Part shown: positions 6,497-11,884 of the stretch, piece after piece
Position numbering within the stretch: position 1 is the stretch's first letter
Layout: each line of letters begins with the position of its first letter
DNA from: Clostridia bacterium
GTDB lineage: Bacteria > Bacillota > Clostridia > Oscillospirales > CAG-272
Direction: 5' to 3'
Assembly (NCBI GenBank): GCA_017395715.1
Contig: JAFQNZ010000072.1
Location: 1 to 12,756, forward strand
Length of the DNA: 12,756 nt
Program-made: the position numbers and the translations under genes
The notes under the pieces: generated by a model
Told to the model about the DNA's origin: nothing
What the model saw: only the letters and a program-made list of their open reading frames with translations
Database searches by the model: none

Positions 6497-7223
6497 TTTG
6501 ATTAAGAAAATCTTTGACAAACCGATGGATTCGATTATTACCTCGGACATGCTCAGCGTAACCTTTGCCCTCGTTATGACAATTCTTTTAGCATCACTTT
6601 TGTTTGGTGCCGCATTAAGCATTCTTTACATTCTCACCAACCGCCGCGACGGCTTTTCCAAAGGCATGGCTTATACTTTGATCATGCTTCCTGCCATTCT
6701 TGCTATTCTTTGCGTGGTTTCGTCCAATTTGTCGAATGCTAACAGTGCTACCGCGCTCAGCGCTATTTCGATCGGCGGTGCTTTGACCATCATTCGTTTC
6801 CGCAGTACACAGGGAAGTCCTAAGGATCTCTCTGATAGTGTTGCCGCGCTGACACTCGGTCTTGCTTGCGGTAGAGGCTTTATTGGTGTTTCCGCTGTTC
6901 TTGTTGCGTTTATGATCGTTGTGATGGTTGTTCTTTCTTACATACGTTTCGGTGATTCCAAGTGTCCTAAGAAACTTCTCAAGGTCACTCTTCCCGAAAG
7001 CCTTGATTACGAAGGCATTTTTGATGACATTCTTGCAAAATATACTGTACATGCTGATCTTGTTAAGATCAAATCCTCGAATTTTGGTACTATGTTTGAG
7101 CTTCACTATGCAGTGAACTTCAAAAAAGGCATCAATACCAAAGAAATGCTCGATGAAATCCGTTGCTTGAACGGTAATCTGAACATTTCAATTCAGAACT
7201 ATGTTTACGATGTACAGGCATAA
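6489..7223 (+). CDS. DUF4956 membrane protein, partner of the VTC polymerase
   Basis: This 244-residue protein has helices at about residues 24-50, 60-80, 88-106 and 119-150, then a soluble C-terminal domain (about 160-244). The segment GALTIIRFRSTQGSPKDLSD (97-116) matches the conserved GAxxIxRFR core of DUF4956 (PF16316). The biochemical role is unknown. Genes of this family very often sit beside VTC-domain polymerases, so it may anchor the polymerase at the membrane or export its product; that is inference from context. ATG 6489 is chosen because GGAGGAAG (6478-6485) lies just before it and it overlaps the VTC gene by 8 bases; the frame is open back to 6459. The CotH-like kinase often found in such clusters is not here. 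Confidence 0.85.
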   Translation: MFDLIKKIFDKPMDSIITSDMLSVTFALVMTILLASLLFGAALSILYILTNRRDGFSKGMAYTLIMLPAILAILCVVSSNLSNANSATALSAISIGGALTIIRFRSTQGSPKDLSDSVAALTLGLACGRGFIGVSAVLVAFMIVVMVVLSYIRFGDSKCPKKLLKVTLPESLDYEGIFDDILAKYTVHADLVKIKSSNFGTMFELHYAVNFKKGINTKEMLDEIRCLNGNLNISIQNYVYDVQA

Positions 7224-7240
7224 TTGAAACGGAGATTTTT

Positions 7241-7924
7241 ATGGGTCGCAAAAAAAATATCGGTAAATATCAACAGCAACAAAAACTTGAGCAACTGAAA
7301 GCAGAAAAGAAAAAACGCAACCGCATGATACTCGGTATTGTGGCGGCGGCGGTTTTGGTTGCAGTACTTGTCGGTGTACTGATTTGGGTGCTTTCCGGCG
7401 ATGACGGAGACGGCAAGGTTGATACCAGTGATGCTATTAAAGTGGCAATGGAAATCAAGGATTACGGCAAGATCACACTTGAATTGTACCCGAACGAAGC
7501 GCCGATTTCGGTTGAAAACTTTGTCAATCTTGTGGAAGACGGATTCTATAGCGGATTGAATTTCCACCGTGTGATTGAGAACTTTATGATTCAGGGCGGA
7601 GCCGGTACCGGAGAAAACGCATTGAAAACAATCAAAGGTGAATTTTCAGCTAACGGTGTGGACAATGATTTGAAGTTTGACCGCGGCGTGATCGGCATGG
7701 CACGTACAAACGCACCTGACAGTGCAACGTCGCAGTTCTTCATCATGCACAAGAAAAACGAAAACCTCGACGGACTCTATGCTGCATTCGGAAAAGTGAT
7801 TGACGGTATGGATGTGGTGGATGCGATTGCAACCTGTGAAAAGACAGATGTGATCGACGGAGATGGCAACCGTTATATTCCTGCCAAAGACATTGTCATT
7901 GAAAAAGCGTATATTGTAAAATAA
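7241..7924 (+). CDS. Membrane-anchored cyclophilin-type peptidyl-prolyl isomerase
   Basis: The 227-residue protein begins with a Gln/Lys-rich cytoplasmic segment (1-28), then one membrane helix (about 29-52), then an acidic linker and a cyclophilin domain (about 65-226) on the outside. Active-site elements are present: NFHRV (catalytic Arg110), FMIQGG (115-120), GMARTNAPDSATSQFFI (152-168) and FGKVIDGMDVV. The Trp that binds cyclosporin in human CypA, just before LDG, is Asn here, as in many bacterial forms. It should speed proline isomerisation in exported proteins. GGAG lies 6 bases before ATG 7241, only 17 bases after the DUF4956 gene, so it is the third gene of that operon. Whether it acts on its neighbours is unknown. 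Confidence 0.92.
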   Translation: MGRKKNIGKYQQQQKLEQLKAEKKKRNRMILGIVAAAVLVAVLVGVLIWVLSGDDGDGKVDTSDAIKVAMEIKDYGKITLELYPNEAPISVENFVNLVEDGFYSGLNFHRVIENFMIQGGAGTGENALKTIKGEFSANGVDNDLKFDRGVIGMARTNAPDSATSQFFIMHKKNENLDGLYAAFGKVIDGMDVVDAIATCEKTDVIDGDGNRYIPAKDIVIEKAYIVK

Positions 7925-7925
7925 T

Positions 7926-7955
7926 AAAAAAGCTCCGATTTTTCGGAGCTTTTTT
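7926..7955. terminator. Bidirectional terminator between cyclophilin and HIT genes
   Basis: GCTCCGA (7932-7938), loop TTTT, TCGGAGC (7943-7949), flanked by A6 on the left and T6 on the right. The symmetry gives a U-run on either strand, so it can stop both the plus-strand cyclophilin operon and the minus-strand HIT gene that converge here. Confidence 0.95.
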
Positions 7956-7965
7956 ATTGCTTATA

Positions 7966-8301
7966 TTACGCCATGGTTTCGGACAGGGGCTTTCCGCCGA
8001 GGATGTGGAAGTGAAGATGTTTGACAGTTTGGCACGCATCATCTCCGCAATTAGAGATTACACGGTAACCGTTGGTGATGCCTGCGGCTTTGGCAATTTC
8101 GGGGATTGTTTCAAAGATTTTTGCCACAATAGCGCTGTTTTGTGAATCGATGGCGTCAACCGAGGGAATATGTTCTTTGGGGATGACAAGAATATGGACA
8201 GGCGCTTGGGGATTGATGTCGTAAAACGCTAACATGTCGTTATCTTCATAGGCTTTTTTGGAAGGAATTTCACCTGCAATGATCTTACAGAAAATACACA
8301 T
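7966..8301 (-). CDS. HIT-family nucleotide hydrolase/transferase
   Basis: The 111-residue protein matches the size of HinT-type purine nucleoside phosphoramidases. It opens MCIFCKIIAGEIPS, with Cys2 and Cys5 (and His44 in PKEHI) at the structural zinc-binding positions known in the family. It carries the active-site triad QTVKHLHFHILGG with His95, His97 and His99; one of these is the nucleophile that hydrolyses AMP-lysine or other nucleoside phosphoramidates in the cytosol. The start at 8301 fits the family beginning; the frame is open further upstream, but that region holds the promoter. The ribosome site is weak (GAAAGAGACGG). It is a single-gene unit between its own promoter and the bidirectional terminator. 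Confidence 0.93.
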   Translation of the reverse strand: MCIFCKIIAGEIPSKKAYEDNDMLAFYDINPQAPVHILVIPKEHIPSVDAIDSQNSAIVAKIFETIPEIAKAAGITNGYRVISNCGDDACQTVKHLHFHILGGKPLSETMA

Positions 8302-8338
8302 AATCAAATACCGTCTCTTTCTTTTGGTGTTTGAAAGT

Positions 8339-8367
8339 ATTATACCATTTTTCTTTCTATTTGACAA
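8339..8367 (-). promoter_or_regulatory. Promoter of the HIT gene
   Basis: On the minus strand TTGTCA (8367-8362), a 17-base spacer and TATAAT (8344-8339) preceded by TGG (extended -10). It lies about 38 bases from the HIT start codon and 40 bases from the -35 of the divergent operon promoter. Confidence 0.85.
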
Positions 8368-8407
8368 GAAGATAGATGAAAAACAGTGAAATTTTTTCAT
8401 AAATGAA

Positions 8408-8436
8408 TTGACAGAAGAAGGGAAATCATATATAAT
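8408..8436 (+). promoter_or_regulatory. Consensus sigma-A promoter of the DUF1858-trmK-nif3-prfB operon
   Basis: TTGACA (8408-8413), 17-base spacer, TATAAT (8431-8436): a perfect match at both hexamers. Transcription should start near 8442, leaving a leader of about 67 bases. It is the only promoter I can identify for the five genes up to 11710. Confidence 0.9.
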
Positions 8437-8440
8437 AAAA

Positions 8441-8490
8441 TCGTGGCAGTATGACCACGAAGAATTCCATTTGGGGAAGAGATTTTTCCC
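8441..8490 (+). other. Two small hairpins in the 5' leader of the DUF1858 operon
   Basis: TCGTGG/CCACGA (8441-8446 with 8455-8460, 8-base loop) would form at the very 5' end of the mRNA. GGGAA/TTCCC (8474-8478 with 8486-8490, 7-base loop) lies 19 bases before the start codon. The first may stabilise the transcript; the second could affect ribosome access. No known riboswitch pattern is evident. Confidence 0.4.
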
Positions 8491-8509
8491 GGAAAGGTTG
8501 GATATTACC

Positions 8510-8710
8510 ATGGTTGTTACTAAAGAAACCATCATTGGTGATCTTCTTGACAAAGAGCCCGGCTGTGCAAAGTTCTTCTTTGCTATCGGCATGCATTGTC
8601 TTGGTTGCCCCTCTGCAAGAGGCGAATCGATTGAACAGGCTTGTGCTGTTCACGGTACCGATGCGGACGAGCTGATTGCCAAGATCAACGATTTTCTTTC
8701 TACGAAGTGA
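8510..8710 (+). CDS. DUF1858 (hybrid-cluster-associated redox disulfide) domain protein
   Basis: The whole 66-residue protein is one DUF1858 domain (PF08984; TIGR03980-type): TIIGDLLDKEPGCAKFFFAIGMHCLGCPSARGESIEQACAVHGTDADELIAKIN. The diagnostic GMHCxGC gives a CxxC pair at Cys30 and Cys33 that may form a redox disulfide or bind metal. The family is small, cytosolic and mostly of anaerobes; its reaction is not established. ATG 8510 is used, though its ribosome site is poor (AAAGG about 12 bases upstream). An in-frame TTG at 8498 is possible but abuts the AAAGG. The frame extends to 8408, which is promoter. The stop overlaps the trmK GTG start, tying it to a translation operon. Confidence 0.88.
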   Translation: MVVTKETIIGDLLDKEPGCAKFFFAIGMHCLGCPSARGESIEQACAVHGTDADELIAKINDFLSTK

Positions 8711-9456
8711 GTATCACCCTGAAAGAACGGCTTGAAAAAGCCGCCTCTCTTGTGGGCTTCGATTCCTTTGATCACACAGCGTCCGCGATGATTCCGCGGC
8801 GCTGTGGAAAGAGAATCTACGTTTCGGATGTGGGATGCGATCATGCGTATTTATCGCTGTCGCTTGTTTTATCGGGTGTGGCAGACGGTGCCATTGCCTC
8901 CGACGTGAGAGAAGGACCTCTTGAAGCCGCCAAAGCCAATATCTGCCGCTACGGATGTGAGGGCAAAATTGACACGCTCTTGACAGACGGACTTGTTGGT
9001 GTGGAGGGCTATGATCCCACCGATATTGTGATCTGCGGAATGGGTGGCGAAACCATCATGACCATTCTTAACGAAGCACCGTTTGTGAAAACACTTGGTC
9101 GAAGAGTGATTCTTCAACCGATGACGGGTGTCGCGGAGCTTGCAATATACCTTCAAATGAACGGTTTTCGCGTGTACGCCGAGCGCTATGCCTTGGATGA
9201 TAAAAAGCCTTATCGCATATTCGGTGCAGTCTATGACGGCATTTCGCGCGATGTTTCGCTGACGGACGCTTTGATCGGGCATCCGACATTTGACGAGGAC
9301 TTAGAAGCTTACCTTGCTTTTGGCCGTAAAACGGCGGCAGGCATTGCCAAAAAAGCAAACGGCATTCGGGCAAGCGGAAAAGATGCGTCCGAACTTGACG
9401 CGTTATACGAGGATATACTTAAAAGAATATCCGATACAGAATCAAACAGAAAGTGA
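8707..9456 (+). CDS. trmK: tRNA (adenine22-N1)-methyltransferase TrmK
   Basis: The 249-residue protein belongs to the TrmK (YqfN) family, which methylates N1 of A22 in tRNA using S-adenosylmethionine. Residues 38-50 (IYVSDVGCDHAYL) form the SAM-binding motif I, with the family's DxGxDHAYL pattern; IVICGMGGETI (108-117) is the catalytic-side motif; RRVILQPMTGVAEL and GFRVYAERYALDDKKPYRIF are the conserved C-terminal strands. A C-terminal helical part runs to 249. GTG 8707 overlaps the DUF1858 stop (GTGA) and gives the normal N-terminal helix; the frame is open back to 8641 but that part is not family-like. No clear ribosome site precedes it, so translation is probably coupled. A Nif3-like gene follows, the standard Firmicutes pair (yqfN-yqfO). 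Confidence 0.92.
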   Translation: MSITLKERLEKAASLVGFDSFDHTASAMIPRRCGKRIYVSDVGCDHAYLSLSLVLSGVADGAIASDVREGPLEAAKANICRYGCEGKIDTLLTDGLVGVEGYDPTDIVICGMGGETIMTILNEAPFVKTLGRRVILQPMTGVAELAIYLQMNGFRVYAERYALDDKKPYRIFGAVYDGISRDVSLTDALIGHPTFDEDLEAYLAFGRKTAAGIAKKANGIRASGKDASELDALYEDILKRISDTESNRK

Positions 9457-9464
9457 GTCATACT

Positions 9465-10232
9465 ATGGTAACAGCAAAGGAACTCTATTCTTTTCTTGAC
9501 AAGGTTTTTCCAACTTCGCTTTCTTGTGCGTGGGACAATGACGGCGCTATGTGTATGTCTGATCCCGAACGGGAAGTCAAGCGCGTTTTAGTGGCGCTTG
9601 ATGTGACGATGGGTGCGGTAGATTATGCCATCGCCAACGGTTTTGATGTGATTATTTCGCACCATCCTTTGATTTTCACACCCATGCGTTCGATCAACGG
9701 CTGTGATGTGAAATCAAGAGTGATTACCAAACTGATGAGAGGCGGCATTTCGGCTTTTTCGTTCCACACGCGTCTTGATGCTGCAAATGGTGGTGTTAAC
9801 GATACGCTTTGTGAAGTACTTGGCATTCAGAATGTTGAGCCCTTTATGCTTGGTAATGAGTCGCTTGGCCGTGTGGGAACGATTGCGCCTGTTTCGGGCA
9901 AAGAGCTTGCCTTGCTTGTGAAAGAAAAGCTTGCTGCTGACGGTGTCACATATACTTGTGGAGACAAGATGATTTCCAAGGTGGTTGTTGTCGGCGGCGC
10001 GGGAAAAGATTTCATTGATGCCACGCTTGACTCGTTTGCGGATGCTTTGATTACCGGTGAAGTTTCGTACAATGCGGCAATTGATGCGGCAGACAGCGGA
10101 CTTTGCCTTGTATGTGCCGGACACTTTTTTACGGAGAATCCCGTTCTGACAGCCCTTGAAAAACAGATAACCGCTTTTGATCCTGCGATCAAGGTGGAAT
10201 CCTATAACAGCAATTTGTTAAAACAGATATAA
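9465..10232 (+). CDS. Nif3-like dinuclear metal center protein (YqfO type)
   Basis: This 255-residue protein is of the Nif3/DUF34 family (GTP cyclohydrolase I type 2 homolog), which binds two metal ions. Expected ligands are visible: SHHPLIF (His66, His67), FHTRLDAANGGVNDTL (Asp105) and GHFFTEN (His220, Glu224). The opening AKELYSFLDKVFPTSLSCAWDNDG is also typical. The CutA-like insert of B. subtilis YqfO (about 370 residues) is absent, so this is the short form. The exact reaction is unsettled; a role in tRNA or cofactor handling has been suggested from its constant pairing with trmK. ATG 9465 is preferred (AAAGTGAG upstream); GTG 9453, overlapping the trmK stop, is an in-frame alternative adding four residues. 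Confidence 0.92.
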   Translation: MVTAKELYSFLDKVFPTSLSCAWDNDGAMCMSDPEREVKRVLVALDVTMGAVDYAIANGFDVIISHHPLIFTPMRSINGCDVKSRVITKLMRGGISAFSFHTRLDAANGGVNDTLCEVLGIQNVEPFMLGNESLGRVGTIAPVSGKELALLVKEKLAADGVTYTCGDKMISKVVVVGGAGKDFIDATLDSFADALITGEVSYNAAIDAADSGLCLVCAGHFFTENPVLTALEKQITAFDPAIKVESYNSNLLKQI

Positions 10233-10247
10233 CGGAGGAACAAACGC

Positions 10248-11357
10248 TTGATTATCCAGTTGGAAGAAGCCAAAATCAGATTAAGACAGATCACCAAGGA
10301 GCTTGACGAATTGGCACAGGCTCTTAAGATAAAAGAAACCGAAGAAAAGATTGCCGAGCTTGAAGAACTTACCGTTCAGCCCGGATTCTGGAATGATCCG
10401 CAGGTCTCGACCAAGACTTTGCAAGAGATCAAGCAGTATAAAGACAAGGTGACTGCATATAATGAACTTGTCAGCCGTACTGAAGATGCTTACGCGCTTG
10501 CGGAAATGGCAATTGAAGAAAATGATGAAACCTGTACCGATGAAGTAGTGAGCGAGCTTGCCGCTGTTGAGGCGGAAGCGGAAAAGCAAAGACTGTCAGC
10601 GCTCCTTACCGGTGAATATGATGCTAATAACGCCATCCTTTCGTTCCATCCCGGTGCGGGTGGTACCGAAGCACAGGACTGGGCGCAGATGCTTTACCGC
10701 ATGTACACCCGTTGGGGTGAAACACACGGCTTTACCGTGAAGCTTCTCGACTGGCTCGACGGCGAAGAAGCCGGCATCAAGAGTGCCACCATCATGATTG
10801 AAGGTCTTAACGCATACGGATACTTAAAGAGCGAGAACGGCGTTCACCGTTTGGTTCGTGTTTCTCCGTATGACTCATCGGGAAGAAGACATACATCCTT
10901 TGCGTCTGTGGAAGTTGTGCCTGAATTTACCGATGACGGCTCGATTGAGATTCGTGATGAAGATATTGAGATCACGGCACACCGTTCAAGCGGTGCGGGC
11001 GGTCAGCATATCAACAAGACCGACAGTGCGATCCGTATCGTGCATCTTCCCACAGGCATTGTGGTGGGATGCCAAACTGAGCGTTCACAGCTTCAGAACA
11101 AGGAAACGGCTCTGAAAATGCTGAAGAGCAAGCTTGCCGAGATCAAAGAGCGTGAAAAGCTTGAAAAGATCGAAGATATTCAGGGCAATAAGACCAACAT
11201 CGAGTGGGGCGCACAGATCCGTTCGTATGTATTTATGCCTTACACACTTGCCAAGGATACCCGTACAGGATACGAAGACGGCAACATTCAGGCGGTTATG
11301 GATGGCGATATTGACGGATTTATCAACGCATTCCTGAAGAAGAACGCTAAACTGTAA
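10248..11357 (+). CDS. prfB: Peptide chain release factor 2
   Basis: The 369-residue RF2 recognises UGA/UAA and releases the peptide. The N-terminal coiled coil (1-120) includes ELTVQPGFWNDP, then HPGAGGTEAQDW, the decoding loop HRLVRVSPYDSSGRRHTSF and the catalytic GAGGQHINKT (Gly-Gly-Gln at 251-253). The decoding tripeptide is Ser-Pro-Tyr (206-208; Tyr codon 10869-10871) where RF2 normally has Ser-Pro-Phe. The frame is continuous from TTG 10248: where many prfB genes carry CTTTGA and a +1 frameshift, this gene reads CTT AAG (10323-10328), so the UGA-sensing autoregulation is absent. GGAGGAA lies 7-9 bases before the TTG, a strong site with no competing ATG. It follows the Nif3-like gene by 15 bases. 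Confidence 0.96.
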   Translation: MIIQLEEAKIRLRQITKELDELAQALKIKETEEKIAELEELTVQPGFWNDPQVSTKTLQEIKQYKDKVTAYNELVSRTEDAYALAEMAIEENDETCTDEVVSELAAVEAEAEKQRLSALLTGEYDANNAILSFHPGAGGTEAQDWAQMLYRMYTRWGETHGFTVKLLDWLDGEEAGIKSATIMIEGLNAYGYLKSENGVHRLVRVSPYDSSGRRHTSFASVEVVPEFTDDGSIEIRDEDIEITAHRSSGAGGQHINKTDSAIRIVHLPTGIVVGCQTERSQLQNKETALKMLKSKLAEIKEREKLEKIEDIQGNKTNIEWGAQIRSYVFMPYTLAKDTRTGYEDGNIQAVMDGDIDGFINAFLKKNAKL

Positions 11358-11401
11358 GTTATTTATTTCATAAATTATTATCCGAAAAGGAGCTTGTGAC
11401 C

Positions 11402-11710
11402 ATGAAAAAAATCTTTCACAAATCTAAATTCTACATTGGTATCTGTCTTTTGATTCAGTGCGTTAGCTTCGTGATTCTGTTCTTTACCCAGATGAAGAAG
11501 AGAAAGGGTCTTGCAACGGCATTCCTGGCTGTTGCCGCGATTTCCGGTGTGGTTGGCGTTCGTTTGGTTCGCGCGGGTGCCAAAGAGGAAGAAGAGAAGA
11601 ACGAAATGCTTGACGTTCTTCGCGAAGACTTCTTTGAAGTTGACGACGAAGATGACGATGAGGATATCGTTTTTGACACCGAAGACGACGAAATCAGCAT
11701 TGTTGAATAA
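11402..11710 (+). CDS. Small membrane protein with an acidic tail, unknown function
   Basis: I do not recognise this 102-residue protein. It has a basic start (KKIFHKSKF), two predicted membrane helices (about 10-30 and 37-57) joined by KKRKG, and a long cytoplasmic or external tail (58-102) that is first Glu/Lys-rich and then very acidic (DDEDDDEDIVFDTEDDE). Basic residues between the helices suggest the loop is inside and both termini outside, but the basic N-terminus argues the other way, so topology is open. AAAAGGAG lies 9 bases before ATG 11402; GTG 11396 in frame is too close to it. It is the last gene of the DUF1858-prfB operon, 44 bases after prfB, and is followed by a strong terminator. 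Confidence 0.8.
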   Translation: MKKIFHKSKFYIGICLLIQCVSFVILFFTQMKKRKGLATAFLAVAAISGVVGVRLVRAGAKEEEEKNEMLDVLREDFFEVDDEDDDEDIVFDTEDDEISIVE

Positions 11711-11718
11711 TGAATACT

Positions 11719-11758
11719 GCCGAGAGTGACCATTGGGTTACTCTCGGCGGTTTTGTTA
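11719..11758 (+). terminator. Strong terminator after the prfB operon
   Basis: GCCGAGAGTGACC (11719-11731) pairs with GGTTACTCTCGGC (11736-11748), 13 pairs with one G-U, around the tetraloop ATTG, followed by GGTTTTGTTAT. It is the most stable hairpin I noticed in the window. Confidence 0.93.
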
Positions 11759-11787
11759 TAGACGGATAGAAATTTTTGTGATATAAT
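11759..11787 (+). promoter_or_regulatory. Promoter of the sigma-factor gene
   Basis: TAGACG (11759-11764, 4/6 match), 17-base spacer, TATAAT (11782-11787) preceded by TGA (extended -10). Transcription should start near 11794, leaving a leader of about 90 bases. Confidence 0.7.
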
Positions 11788-11823
11788 ATTTTCAAAACTA
11801 CCCAACCTTTTTATTCGGATTTG

Positions 11824-11860
11824 TGTCTAAAAGACAAGCGCTTAACAATGGAAATTTCCA
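11824..11860. promoter_or_regulatory. Three consecutive dyads in the sigma-factor leader
   Basis: TGTCT-AAA-AGACA (11824-11836), AAGCGCTT (11836-11843) and the perfect 12-base palindrome TGGAAATTTCCA (11849-11860) follow one another between the promoter and the ribosome site. They could be protein-binding sites or a structured leader. No assigned function. Confidence 0.35.
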
Positions 11861-11884
11861 AACACTCAAAAAAGGAGAGTGCAT

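Noticed and set aside
6615..7106. Minus-strand open frame of 163 codons opposite the DUF4956 gene
   Set aside because: Antisense shadow; the plus strand carries the conserved DUF4956 core and a ribosome site.
8443..8509. Riboswitch before the DUF1858 gene
   Set aside because: The leader is only about 67 bases with two short hairpins and no conserved aptamer core that I recognise.
7925..8510. Possible tRNA or small RNA gene in the region between the cyclophilin and DUF1858 genes
   Set aside because: No cloverleaf or T-loop GTTCRA motif seen; the space is explained by a terminator, the HIT gene, two promoters and a leader.
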